The notes under the pieces are model-generated. The model did no database searches. It saw only the letters and a list, made by a program, of their open reading frames with translations, and was not told where the DNA came from. The translations under genes and the position numbers were made by a program. This document shows positions 16,842-25,357 of a stretch of DNA of 64,000 bases, in pieces. Every line of letters starts with the position of its first letter. Position 1 is the stretch's first letter. Source of the DNA: Mycolicibacterium rhodesiae (GTDB taxonomy: Bacteria; Actinomycetota; Actinomycetes; Mycobacteriales; Mycobacteriaceae); the NCBI RefSeq assembly GCF_002086695.1, contig NZ_MVIH01000017.1:27062-91061 (forward strand), in the 5' to 3' direction.

Positions 16842-17711
16842 TCAACGCGCGAGCCGGCGCCCCAAGAAATCGACGAGCAGCCTCGCGACGTCGTCCAAGG
16901 CCGATTCCAGCAGAAAGTGACCGCCGTCGAGTAGGTGGATCTCGGCGTCGGGCAGATCATCGGCGAACGCGGTCGCGCCGGCGGGGCCGAAGATCTCGTC
17001 GCCCCGGCCCCAGACGGCGAGTAGCGGCACGGCGCTGTCGCGGAAGTACGCGTGCACCTTCGGATACAGCGGCGGGTTCGTCGCGTAGTCGCGGAACAAC
17101 GCAAGCTGGATCTCGTCGTTTCCCGGCCGGGACAGCAGCGCGTAGTCGTGGTGCCAGCTTTCGGGATCGACGAGCGTCTCGTCGGCCACGCCCGTGACGT
17201 ACTGCCAGCGGGTCGACTCCAGGCTCAGGAATCCGCGCAACGGCCCCTCGGTCTCGGGCGACGGCCGGTCCCGGTAGGCCCATACCGCCTTCCAGAAATC
17301 GTCGACGAATCCGGCGTCGTAAGCGTTGCCGTTCTGGCTGATCACAGCGGTGATCGCCGACGGGTCTGCCAGAGCGAGGCGCCATCCGATCGGCGCACCA
17401 TAGTCCTGGACGTAGATGGCGTACCGGTCGACACCGATGCTGCGCAGCAGGCCGGCGGTCAGCGATGCCAGCGCATCGAAGGTGTAATCGAACTCATCGA
17501 CTGTCGGCGCATCGGACAGTCCGAACCCCAACATGTCCGGTGCAATCACGTGAAAGCGATCAGAAAGAGCCGGAATCAGTTGACGGAACATGTACGAGCT
17601 CGTCGGAAAGCCGTGCAGCAGAACTATTGTCGGCGCATCGGACGGTCCAGCCTCCCGATAGAACAGGCGACGGCCGTCGATCGTGGCATAGCGGTGGTGG
17701 GTGGGTGACAC
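16842..17711 (-). CDS. Alpha/beta hydrolase with aspartate nucleophile (epoxide hydrolase/dehalogenase-like)
   Basis: The 289-residue product has the oxyanion motif LLHGFPTSSY, the strand-turn IAPDMLGFGLSD and a nucleophile elbow VQDYGAPIG. There Asp103 takes the place of serine, as in epoxide hydrolases and haloalkane dehalogenases. The acid is in WGRGDEIFGP and the catalytic His is in DGGHFLLE. The substrate is unknown. The GTG start at 17711 has an AGAGG ribosome site seven bases upstream; an in-frame GTG at 17717 is possible. It is the first gene of the leftward unit with the tandem TetR gene, and a CCCA-N6-TGGG box lies 28 bp upstream. Confidence 0.85.
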   Translation of the reverse strand: MSPTHHRYATIDGRRLFYREAGPSDAPTIVLLHGFPTSSYMFRQLIPALSDRFHVIAPDMLGFGLSDAPTVDEFDYTFDALASLTAGLLRSIGVDRYAIYVQDYGAPIGWRLALADPSAITAVISQNGNAYDAGFVDDFWKAVWAYRDRPSPETEGPLRGFLSLESTRWQYVTGVADETLVDPESWHHDYALLSRPGNDEIQLALFRDYATNPPLYPKVHAYFRDSAVPLLAVWGRGDEIFGPAGATAFADDLPDAEIHLLDGGHFLLESALDDVARLLVDFLGRRLAR

Positions 17712-17738
17712 GAGCACACCTCTTCCTGGGCCGGATAT

Positions 17739-17752
17739 CCCAATAAAATGGG
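17739..17752. promoter_or_regulatory. CCCA-N6-TGGG operator-like palindrome
   Basis: CCCAATAAAATGGG lies 28 bp upstream of the hydrolase start codon. Read on the other strand it matches the box at 15426-15439 in 11 of 14 bases, with both outer arms conserved. It is the likely operator for the tandem TetR protein encoded downstream. Confidence 0.6.
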
Positions 17753-17811
17753 TTGCATGGCCCAGTATGCACGCCTGGGTCTGCTGGCACCAGAGGCGCC
17801 GAGCGCCCGGC

Positions 17812-18594
17812 CTAGCCGAACTTCGGCGCGCGCTTGTTGAGGAACGCGTCGATACCTTCGCGGCCGTCGGCGCTGTCGGCGCACGCCGCGATCAGCCGGC
17901 CTTCGAGTTCCATCTGCTCCTCGAGCCCGCTGCCGAACGTGGTGAGCATCAGTTTCTTCACCGCCGCTCCGGAACCTTTTGCCGCAGAAGCGATCTGCTC
18001 GGCCAGCACCTGAGCGCGAGCCTCCAGGTCATCAGCCGGGACCACCTCGGTGACCAGACCCCAGTCGGCGGCTTCGGCCGCCGTCAACGTCCGGTTGGTC
18101 AGCATGAGCTCCTGGGTGCGGCGCACACCGATGATGCGCGGCAGGAAGTACGAGGAGCTGCCGTCGGGGCTCAGCCCGGCTTTGGTGTAAGCCATGGTGA
18201 ACGACGCGGTGTCGGCAGCCAGCACCAGATCCCCCGCCACCGCGAGGCTGAACCCTGCGCCCGCGGCCACGCCGTTGACCGCCGTGATCACCACGGCTTC
18301 CATCCGGGCCAGTGTCGAGATCGCGCGGTGCAGATCGTCGGCGATGCCCTTGACGAATCGGCCCGGACCCAACGGGGATGCCGCCATCGCCTTGAGGTCT
18401 CCCCCGGCGCAGAAGAACCGGCCGGCTCCGGTGAGGACGACGGCCTTGATCTCCGCCACGTCGCAGCGGGCGGCGACCTGCGCGAGTTCGGCGGTCATCA
18501 CGTCGTTCATGCCGTTGGCGGCCTCCGGCCGGTTCAGCACGATCCGCGCGATGGGGCCGGCCTGATCGAAGGACAACGTCTGGTAGTCGCTCAC
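17812..18594 (-). CDS. Enoyl-CoA hydratase/isomerase family protein
   Basis: The 260-residue product is a crotonase-fold protein. The two oxyanion-hole segments are FFCAGGDLKAM and VNGVAAGAGFSLAVAGDLVLA. The second acid position reads AGLSPDGSSSYFLPRIIG, with aspartate where many hydratases have glutamate, as in PaaG-type isomerases. It could be a hydratase or a delta-isomerase acting on an acyl-CoA. The start is taken as GTG 18594 (VSDYQTLSFDQ); an ATG at 18633 would overlap the TetR gene upstream by 29 bp. It lies 10 bp after that TetR gene, same strand, so they are probably cotranscribed. Confidence 0.82.
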   Translation of the reverse strand: MSDYQTLSFDQAGPIARIVLNRPEAANGMNDVMTAELAQVAARCDVAEIKAVVLTGAGRFFCAGGDLKAMAASPLGPGRFVKGIADDLHRAISTLARMEAVVITAVNGVAAGAGFSLAVAGDLVLAADTASFTMAYTKAGLSPDGSSSYFLPRIIGVRRTQELMLTNRTLTAAEAADWGLVTEVVPADDLEARAQVLAEQIASAAKGSGAAVKKLMLTTFGSGLEEQMELEGRLIAACADSADGREGIDAFLNKRAPKFG

Positions 18595-18604
18595 CGCCGG
18601 AACG

Positions 18605-19213
18605 TTAGCAACCAAGGATTCGCAGGGCGGCATCGGCGATCACGGACGGCGTCTCCGGCGTGCACTCCTCGTTGTCGGAGCGCCGGTTGATGACCGATTC
18701 GACAAGGCGGAACGGAAGGTCGTCGGCGTCGGCGATCCCGTCGCACTCGGCGATCACCTGCGCCGCGAGCGCGCGATAGCGGCGGCGCAACTCCTCACGA
18801 CTGGCACGGAACTGCGCGAACCGCTCGATGCGCAGTTCGGGCAGCAGGTAGAGCGCCCCCAGATTCCAGCGGCTGGCGCATAGCTGCGAGCAGTCCGCGA
18901 TCACCAGGCCGCGCAGTCTGGACCTGGCGGGTCCGGGACCGGTCAGCAGCTCGCCGGCCAGCCGCAGCGCCTCGTCGACCGTTCCGGCCAGCAGGGCATC
19001 GAGGATGTCGTCCTTGGTGGCGAAGTGGTGGTACAGCGACGCCTGGCGGATACCGACCGCGTCGGCGATCCGCCGGGTCGACGTCCCGGCGTAACCGATC
19101 GTGGTGAACAGCTCGGCGGCGGCGTCCAGGATCTCCTCGCGGGCGGTGTTACCGGGCCGCCGGGACTGTTCGAGCCGGGGCCGGCCACGCCCGTCGTGGC
19201 CCTGGCTGCGCAT
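18605..19213 (-). CDS. TetR/AcrR family regulator, divergent from the DUF1989 genes
   Basis: The 202-residue product has the N-terminal helix-turn-helix TRRIADAVGIRQASLYHHFATKDD (about residues 44-67) and a helical ligand-binding domain. The start at 19213 is preferred to a longer frame from 19255 because the operator-like motif at 19246-19259 would otherwise lie inside the coding region. The gene is divergent from the DUF1989-carboxyltransferase operon. An inverted pair of the same motif flanks the two promoters, so this protein probably represses both directions. The downstream enoyl-CoA hydratase gene would be part of its own transcript. Confidence 0.85.
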   Translation of the reverse strand: MRSQGHDGRGRPRLEQSRRPGNTAREEILDAAAELFTTIGYAGTSTRRIADAVGIRQASLYHHFATKDDILDALLAGTVDEALRLAGELLTGPGPARSRLRGLVIADCSQLCASRWNLGALYLLPELRIERFAQFRASREELRRRYRALAAQVIAECDGIADADDLPFRLVESVINRRSDNEECTPETPSVIADAALRILGC

Positions 19214-19245
19214 ACGACATTCTGGCACTCGGCGTCGGCGACGAA

Positions 19246-19339
19246 TACCTGTCACTTGATCGAAATCTGGTCAACCCAGTCGTTACACCGGCGACACTCC
19301 CCGGGAACGGCACTTGAGAAAACTTTCACTTGACAGGTA
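19246..19339. promoter_or_regulatory. Mirror-image pair of TACCTGTCA-N2-TGA sites in a divergent promoter
   Basis: Site A (19246-19259, plus strand) reads TACCTGTCACTTGA. Site B (19339 back to 19326, minus strand) reads TACCTGTCAAGTGA. The two match at 12 of 14 bases and point in opposite directions. Site A is 33 bp upstream of the TetR start and site B 25 bp upstream of the first DUF1989 start, so each gene has one site at nearly the same distance. Site B contains the imperfect dyad ACTTGACAGGT. Confidence 0.7.
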
Positions 19340-19363
19340 ATCGGCCGATTCAGGAGTGCCACG

Positions 19364-20098
19364 ATGACAACCGCGTCGACCCACGGCGCCCGCTCACACG
19401 CACGCTCCCAAGCGAGCGACGCCAGTATGCGGGTCCCCGTCCTGCCCGACGGTGTGGACGGCGCCCGGCTCCTCTGGGCCGAGTCCGTGCCCGCCGAGTC
19501 CTACGCCACCCGGGTGCTCGGCCGCGGTACCCGCCTGCGCCTGGCGGATCCCGACGGCGGCGCCTGTGCACACCTGTTGTTGTTCCGGGCGGACGCCTCC
19601 TGGGAGCGGCTCAACGTCGCCGACACCATGAAGGTCCCGTGGCAGGCCTACCTCGGGGTGGGCCATCCGCTGCTGTCCGATCAGGGTCGTGTGTTGGCCA
19701 CTGTGGTGGCCGACAGCTCCGGCCACCACGACCTGCTGTGCGGGTTGCCTGCCGCAGGCCAACCGACGATGCTGCTGGCCGCGATCAAGCACGGGATGGA
19801 CATTCGCGACGTCGCACCGTCGGCGACGCTGTTCAAGGGCGTCCGAGTCGAAAGCTCCGGGGCGCTGACGTTCACCGGATCGGCAGGCCCCGGCGCGGCT
19901 GTGGAGTTGCTCATCCATCTGCCCGTCATCGTCGCCGTGGTCAACACCTGCCACCCACTGGACCCGCGGCCCGAGGTGACCGCCCTCGACATCGTGGCCT
20001 GGCGTGCCGACGAGGAGCTGACCACCCCGGTGAACACCGATCCGGAATACCTTCGAGCTCTGTTCAACACCGAAACCACTTGGGCGGCAGCACAATGA
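19364..20098 (+). CDS. DUF1989 protein, urea-amidolyase-associated protein 1 type (CgdA/CgdB-like)
   Basis: The 244-residue product begins with a short polar leader; the DUF1989 domain starts near residue 25 (PVLPDGVDGARLLWAE). Features include YATRVLGRGTRLRLADPDGG and SSGHHDLLCG, with conserved His and Cys of the family. UAAP1 and UAAP2 proteins are now known as the two subunits of carboxyguanidine deiminase, which converts carboxyguanidine to allophanate during guanidine use. CAGGAG stands eight bases before the ATG. The stop overlaps the next start (ATGA), so the pair is coupled. Assignment to the deiminase is by family and gene order, not by tested substrate. Confidence 0.85.
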   Translation: MTTASTHGARSHARSQASDASMRVPVLPDGVDGARLLWAESVPAESYATRVLGRGTRLRLADPDGGACAHLLLFRADASWERLNVADTMKVPWQAYLGVGHPLLSDQGRVLATVVADSSGHHDLLCGLPAAGQPTMLLAAIKHGMDIRDVAPSATLFKGVRVESSGALTFTGSAGPGAAVELLIHLPVIVAVVNTCHPLDPRPEVTALDIVAWRADEELTTPVNTDPEYLRALFNTETTWAAAQ

Positions 20099-20706
20099 TT
20101 CTCGACGAGATTGTCGCGGCCCGGGCACCGTGGTCGGCCATCCTGCGGGCCGGCCAGTGCCTGCAGATCATCGATCTGCACGGCAACCAGGCGGTGGACA
20201 CCCTCTTCTACGCCGTCACCGGTGACCGGGTCGACCCGGCCGGGCGCTACAGCGCGCAGGCCACGATCGCCGCTCAGGGCAACATCTTCCTGACCACCGG
20301 CTCGGTGCTGCGCGCCGCCGACGGCAGACCGTTGGTGACGATCGTCGCCGACGAAGTGGGCAACCACGACACCATCGCCGGCGCCTGTTCCAAGGAGTCC
20401 AACACCTTGCGCTACGGCCACCACACCGTGCATCAGCACGCCTGCGCCGAGAACTTCCTCGCCGAGGCCGCCAAATGGGGTATGGGCAAGCGCGACATCG
20501 TCTCCAACGTCAACTTCTTCATGAACGTACCCGTCGAAGCCGACGGTACCCTGGGCATCGTCGACGGGCTTTCGGCGCCGGGCAAGTCGCTGACCGTGCG
20601 CGCCGACACCGACACACTGGTGCTGGTGTCGAACTGCCCGCAGATCAACAACCCCTGCAACGGATTCGACCCCACCCCGGTGCGAATGGTGATCACCGAC
20701 TCATGA
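20095..20706 (+). CDS. DUF1989 protein, urea-amidolyase-associated protein 2 type (CgdB-like)
   Basis: The 203-residue product shows IIDLHGNQAVDTLFY, GNIFLTTGSVL, HDTIAGACSKESNTLRYG, HHTVHQHACAENF and NVNFFMNVPVE, the family core with clustered His and Cys that suggests a metal site. It pairs with the preceding gene as the presumed second subunit of carboxyguanidine deiminase. It is joined by ATGA overlaps on both sides, so three proteins are made from one coupled transcript. There is no allophanate hydrolase gene next to it, which such pathways need. Confidence 0.87.
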   Translation: MILDEIVAARAPWSAILRAGQCLQIIDLHGNQAVDTLFYAVTGDRVDPAGRYSAQATIAAQGNIFLTTGSVLRAADGRPLVTIVADEVGNHDTIAGACSKESNTLRYGHHTVHQHACAENFLAEAAKWGMGKRDIVSNVNFFMNVPVEADGTLGIVDGLSAPGKSLTVRADTDTLVLVSNCPQINNPCNGFDPTPVRMVITDS

Positions 20707-22703
20707 CCACTCTCGAAGTGCAGCGGCCGGGTCTGCTGACCACCGTCCAGGATTGGCCCGGCCGCGTCGGCTATTGGCATGTCGGCGTACCGCCGTCGGG
20801 GCCGATGGACGACTTGTCCTTTCGCATCGGCAACCGGGTGCTGGGCAATCCCGAAGGAGCCGCCGGCCTCGAATGCACGAAAGCCGGTCCCGCACTGAGT
20901 TTTCCCGATGGGGCGCGCGTATGTGTTACCGGGGCGGCTGCTCCGGTCACCCTCGACGGCGAGCCGGTGCCGCAGTGGCAGTCGGTGTCGGTACCGCCGG
21001 GTGGGGTGGTGGACATCGGGGTGGTCGACGGCCCGGGCATGCGTTGCTACGTGCTGATTGCCGGTGGGGTATGCGAAGCCGAATACCTGGGCAGCACAGC
21101 GACATTCACGATGGGATGCTTCGGCGGCCACGACGGTCGCCCGCTGCGTGCCGGCGACAGCCTGACCATTGGTGACGATCCCGGACCGGCCACGGCCCGG
21201 CCGGCCCGTGCCGCCATCGACGAACAGCCCGCGATCGGTCACCGCTGGCAACTCGCGGTCACCGAGGGCCCGCACGGTGCGCCGGAATTCTTCACCCGCG
21301 CCGACATGGCGACGATCGTCGGCACGGATTACACAGTGCACTTCAATTCCGATCGCACCGGTGTCCGCCTCGTGGGCCCGAAGCCGCAGTGGGCCCGCAC
21401 CGACGGCGGCGAAGCGGGTCTGCACCCGTCGAATATCCACGACAATGCCTACTGCGTCGGAACTTTGGACTTCACCGGCGACACCCCGATCCTGCTCGGC
21501 CCTGACGGCCCCAGCCTCGGCGGGTTCGTCTGCCCGGTCACCGTCGTGCGCGGCGACCGCTGGAAGCTCGGACAGATGGCACCCGGTGACACCGTGCGGT
21601 TCGTCCCCGTGCGCGCCGACCGAGCCCCGTCGTTGGGCACTATCGGCGCCGACCGGCGGGCGTCGTTGCCGCTGGTGATCTCGACCTCGAGCGACGCCGA
21701 CGACGGTGTGCTGACCCGATTCGTCGGCGCCGAGGGCACCGACGTGACCGTGCGCCGTGACGGCGACGGCGGTGTGCTCGTCGAATACGGGCCGATGGTT
21801 CTCGACCTGGCCATGCGCGCCCGCGTCCATGTGCTGTACGAATCACTGTCGGCCAGTGCGGTTCCCGGCGTCACCGAGCTGACCCCGGGCGTACGGTCGC
21901 TGCAGGTTCAGTTTGATCCGGCCGTGCTCAGCGCGCCGGAATTGGTGGACCTGCTGGCCCGCACCGAGGAGTCACTGCCGGCCACCGACCAGCTGGTGGT
22001 GCCAAGCCGAACCGTACGTCTGCCGCTGTCGTGGGACGATCCCGCCACCCACGAGGCCATTGCGCGCTACATGCACGGTGTGCGCGCCGACGCCCCGTGG
22101 TGCCCGTGGAACATCGAATTCATCCGGCGCATCAACGGCTTGGCCGACGTGCAGCAGGTGCACGACACGGTCTACGACGCTCAGTATCTGGTGCTGGGCC
22201 TCGGCGACGTCTACCTCGGCGCACCGGTGGCCACCCCGCTGGATCCCCGCCATCGGCTGGTGACCACCAAGTACAACCCGGCACGCACCTGGACACCGGA
22301 GAACGCCGTCGGGATCGGTGGGGCCTACCTGTGCATCTACGGCATGGAAGGTCCGGGCGGCTACCAGTTCGTCGGCCGCACCACGCAGGTGTGGAACCAC
22401 CGTCATCCGCAGGACTCACGCTCGTTCGAGCCCGGAACCCCATGGCTGCTGCGGTATTTCGACCGGATCAGCTTCTATCCGGTCAGCGCCGAGGAACTGC
22501 TGGAGCTGCGCGCCGACATGGCCGCGGGCCGCGGTTGCGTCGACATCGTCGACGGCACGTTCTCGATGCCGGACTACCAGCGCTTCCTGACCCTCAACGC
22601 CGACGGCATCGCCGAGTTCCGGGCCCAGCAGGCAGAAGCGTTCACCGCCGAACGCCGGGCCTGGGATCAGGCCGGCGAGTTCGCCGGCCAACTGGCCAGC
22701 TGA
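20703..22703 (+). CDS. Stand-alone KipA-KipI carboxyltransferase protein (urea/guanidine-carboxylase-like, no biotin domains)
   Basis: The 666-residue product has an N-terminal KipA/AHS2 domain (about 1-290; LEVQRPGLLTTVQDWPGR, GVPPSGPMDDLSFRIGNR, GRPLRAGDSL, CPVTVVRGDRWKLGQM) and a C-terminal KipI/AHS1 domain (about 350-610; VQFDPAVLSAPELVDLL, VGIGGAYLCIYGMEGPGGYQ). In urea carboxylase (about 1,200 residues) this order is the carboxyltransferase core, flanked by a biotin-carboxylase domain and a biotinyl domain. Both are missing: the start codon opens straight into KipA, and the tail ends at ERRAWDQAGEFAGQLAS with no AMKM lysine. Either partners are supplied in trans or it is an ATP-dependent amide hydrolase like PxpBC. 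Confidence 0.85.
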   Translation: MTTLEVQRPGLLTTVQDWPGRVGYWHVGVPPSGPMDDLSFRIGNRVLGNPEGAAGLECTKAGPALSFPDGARVCVTGAAAPVTLDGEPVPQWQSVSVPPGGVVDIGVVDGPGMRCYVLIAGGVCEAEYLGSTATFTMGCFGGHDGRPLRAGDSLTIGDDPGPATARPARAAIDEQPAIGHRWQLAVTEGPHGAPEFFTRADMATIVGTDYTVHFNSDRTGVRLVGPKPQWARTDGGEAGLHPSNIHDNAYCVGTLDFTGDTPILLGPDGPSLGGFVCPVTVVRGDRWKLGQMAPGDTVRFVPVRADRAPSLGTIGADRRASLPLVISTSSDADDGVLTRFVGAEGTDVTVRRDGDGGVLVEYGPMVLDLAMRARVHVLYESLSASAVPGVTELTPGVRSLQVQFDPAVLSAPELVDLLARTEESLPATDQLVVPSRTVRLPLSWDDPATHEAIARYMHGVRADAPWCPWNIEFIRRINGLADVQQVHDTVYDAQYLVLGLGDVYLGAPVATPLDPRHRLVTTKYNPARTWTPENAVGIGGAYLCIYGMEGPGGYQFVGRTTQVWNHRHPQDSRSFEPGTPWLLRYFDRISFYPVSAEELLELRADMAAGRGCVDIVDGTFSMPDYQRFLTLNADGIAEFRAQQAEAFTAERRAWDQAGEFAGQLAS

Positions 22704-22738
22704 CGCCGTGTTCACCTGGATATGACACCCTGAGCGGC

Positions 22739-24259
22739 ATGGGTTCGGGTACTGCGGGAAAAAATCGCCATGTCGAGGTGGAGCGCAAGTTCGACGTTCC
22801 CGAAGGCGCGACGCTGCCGTCGTTCGACGGGCTCTCGGCGGTGGCACGCGTGGAGCGGCAGCCCGCGCAATCGCTCGACGCGGTGTATTTCGACACCCCG
22901 GATCGCGATCTCAACGCCCATCGGATCACGCTGCGCCGCCGTACCGGCGGCCCCGATGCGGGCTGGCACCTGAAGCTGCCCGCCGGACCCGACGCGCGAA
23001 CCGAGGTGCACGCGCCGCTGGACAGCTCCCCCGAAGGCGGCGACTCGGTGCCCACCGATCTGCTGGACATCGTGCTCGCGGTGGTGCGGGACCGTCCGCT
23101 GGCCCCGGTGGCCCGGATCTCGACGACCCGCAACGTGGTGATGCTCTACGACGGGGACGGCACGGCGCTGGCCGAGTTCTGCGACGACGAGGTGAGCGCA
23201 TGGGCGCTCGGGAGCGGCGGCGAGACCGGGGAGGAACAGCGCTGGCACGAGTGGGAGCTCGAACTGGCCGATGGTGAGGCCGCCGGTGGGCGTGATCTGC
23301 TGAAGCGGCTGGGCAACCGGCTGCTCGACGCCGGTGCGGTGCCGGCCGGCCACGGATCGAAGCTGGCGAAGGTACTCGAGACCGCGGGTTCGGCAGCGGT
23401 GGTACCCGACGAGAACGGCGCGTCCCGAGATCCGGTGCACCAGGCGGTCGCCGAGCAGGTCGGCGAATTGCTGGTGTGGGACCGTGCGGTGCGCGCCGAC
23501 ACCTACGACTCGGTCCACCAGATGCGGGTGACCAGCCGGAAGATCCGCAGCTTATTGCAGGCCTCCGAGGACGCCTTCGGGTTGAGCGATGACGCCTGGA
23601 TCCTCGACGAGTTGCGCCAGCTGGCCGGTGTGCTGGGTGTCGCCCGCGACGCCGAGGTGCTCGCCGAGCGGTATGAGGCCGCACTCAAGACCCTGCCGGA
23701 CGACTTGGTCCGAGGCCCGGTCTACGAGCGTCTGGTCTCCGGGGCTCAGCGCAGCTATCAGGCCGGCCTGCGGCGCTCGCTGGCCGCGATGCGCTCGACC
23801 CGGTACTTCCGGCTTCTCGACGCGCTGGAGGCACTGGTGGCCGCGCAACCGCCGCATGCGGCGCCGGGCGAAGAGCCCAAGCCGGTCAGCATCGACTCGG
23901 CCTACAAGCGGGTGAACAAAGCGGCCAAGAACGCCGCGCAGGCAACCGAGGACCGCGACGAGGCGTTGCACCGAATTCGCAAGGGCGCCAAACGACTCCG
24001 GTATGTGGCGGCGGCGACCGGCGAGCCCAAGGTATCGGACCGGGCCAAGGTCATCCAGACGCTGCTCGGCGATCACCAGGACAGTGTGGTCAGCCGAACG
24101 CATCTGGCCCAGCAGTCGCTGGCGGCGCACGCCGCGGGCGAGGACACCTTCACCTACGGCCTGCTCTATCAGCAGGAGGACGACCTGGCCAACCGCTGCC
24201 GCGAACAGCTCGACGACGCGCTGAGCGCACTGCGCAAGACGTTCAAGAAGGCGCACTGA
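22739..24259 (+). CDS. CYTH and CHAD domain protein
   Basis: The 506-residue product has an N-terminal CYTH domain (about 8-205) with the ExExK signature HVEVERKFD. These tunnel-fold domains bind triphosphates and metals. The C-terminal CHAD domain (about 225-505) is a helical bundle rich in conserved histidines and basic residues (VHQMRVTSRKIRSLL; ALHRIRKGAKRLRYVA) and is known to bind polyphosphate. It is a probable inorganic triphosphatase tied to polyphosphate. It matches Rv2226 in length and position. The frame is open far upstream in the carboxyltransferase gene, but family similarity begins at the ATG at 22739, 35 bp after that gene ends. Confidence 0.92.
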   Translation: MGSGTAGKNRHVEVERKFDVPEGATLPSFDGLSAVARVERQPAQSLDAVYFDTPDRDLNAHRITLRRRTGGPDAGWHLKLPAGPDARTEVHAPLDSSPEGGDSVPTDLLDIVLAVVRDRPLAPVARISTTRNVVMLYDGDGTALAEFCDDEVSAWALGSGGETGEEQRWHEWELELADGEAAGGRDLLKRLGNRLLDAGAVPAGHGSKLAKVLETAGSAAVVPDENGASRDPVHQAVAEQVGELLVWDRAVRADTYDSVHQMRVTSRKIRSLLQASEDAFGLSDDAWILDELRQLAGVLGVARDAEVLAERYEAALKTLPDDLVRGPVYERLVSGAQRSYQAGLRRSLAAMRSTRYFRLLDALEALVAAQPPHAAPGEEPKPVSIDSAYKRVNKAAKNAAQATEDRDEALHRIRKGAKRLRYVAAATGEPKVSDRAKVIQTLLGDHQDSVVSRTHLAQQSLAAHAAGEDTFTYGLLYQQEDDLANRCREQLDDALSALRKTFKKAH

Positions 24260-24265
24260 CGCGAT

Positions 24266-24675
<410 letters not shown>

Positions 24676-24687
24676 GAACAAACTAGC

Positions 24688-25308
24688 TTATTTGCGCCGC
24701 AGCTGGATCACATTGTCGACGAGGTGGCCCTGCTGACCGTCCGGCCCGACCGCATCGCGCTCGGCCGGCCCGAGCCGGACCGTCTCCCACTGTGTGTCGT
24801 CGAGCGCGAGGCCGGCGAGCACCTCCTCGGCGGGCGGGAATTCGTGGTGGCGCACCTCCTCCGGTGCCCATGGCGGGGCTCCGCCGTGATCGACGATCAG
24901 CAGCGTTCCGCCGGGCGCCACGGTCGCAGCCGCGCGACGCAGGATTGCGGGCCGGTCCATCTCGAGGGTGGTGTGGAAGAAGTGTGCCGACACCAGATCG
25001 AACGGTCCGTCGGGCAGCGTCTTGGTGAGGTCGTGCTGCTGAAAGTCGATGCGGTCGGCCACTCCTCGCGCTGCCGCGTCCTCGGCTGCGCGGGCCAGGG
25101 CGGTGGTGGACACGTCGACGGCGACGACGTGCCAGCCGTGTTCGGCCAGCCACATGGCGTCGCCGCCCTCGCCACAGCCCAGATCCAGTGCGCGCGAACC
25201 GGTGAGCGGTTCGACGATTTCGGCGAGGCGCGCGTTGGGGCGCCCAGTCCAGATCCGTGGCTTCTCCGCGTAGCGCGATTCCCAGTGGGTGTGGTGATCA
25301 GCAGTCAT
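24688..25308 (-). CDS. Class I SAM-dependent methyltransferase
   Basis: The 206-residue product has the Rossmann-fold motif I ALDLGCGEGGDAMWLAEHGW and the acidic motif II VVAVDVSTTALARAAE. Motif III is in FDLVSAHFFHT, followed by the post-motif APGGTLLIVDHGG. The N-terminus HWESRYAEKPRIWTGRPN is typical of the thiopurine/tellurite-methyltransferase-like group. The substrate is unknown. ATG 25308 is used; ATG 25314 is in frame. It is divergent from an XRE-cupin regulator whose palindromic site lies between them, and rnpB follows directly downstream. Confidence 0.85.
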   Translation of the reverse strand: MTADHHTHWESRYAEKPRIWTGRPNARLAEIVEPLTGSRALDLGCGEGGDAMWLAEHGWHVVAVDVSTTALARAAEDAAARGVADRIDFQQHDLTKTLPDGPFDLVSAHFFHTTLEMDRPAILRRAAATVAPGGTLLIVDHGGAPPWAPEEVRHHEFPPAEEVLAGLALDDTQWETVRLGPAERDAVGPDGQQGHLVDNVIQLRRK

Positions 25309-25339
25309 GCTCATCAGCTTGCCGGTGCCGTCCTGGTTC

Positions 25340-25357
25340 TGGCAATGTCATTTGCCA
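25340..25357. promoter_or_regulatory. TGGCAA-N6-TTGCCA palindrome between methyltransferase and XRE-cupin genes
   Basis: A perfect 6-bp inverted repeat with a 6-bp spacer ends on the first base of the favoured ATG of the regulator gene. It lies 32 bp from the methyltransferase start. A further half-site-like GGCAAA follows at about 25362. This is the expected place for autoregulation by the divergent XRE-cupin protein. Confidence 0.55.

Noticed and set aside
20433..21830. 465-codon minus-strand frame over the carboxyltransferase gene
   Set aside because: It has no family signature, and its Val/Arg/His composition mirrors the plus-strand domains.
22031..22738. Upstream extension of the CYTH/CHAD reading frame into the carboxyltransferase gene
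   Set aside because: The extension is out of frame with a conserved domain; homology starts at the ATG at 22739.
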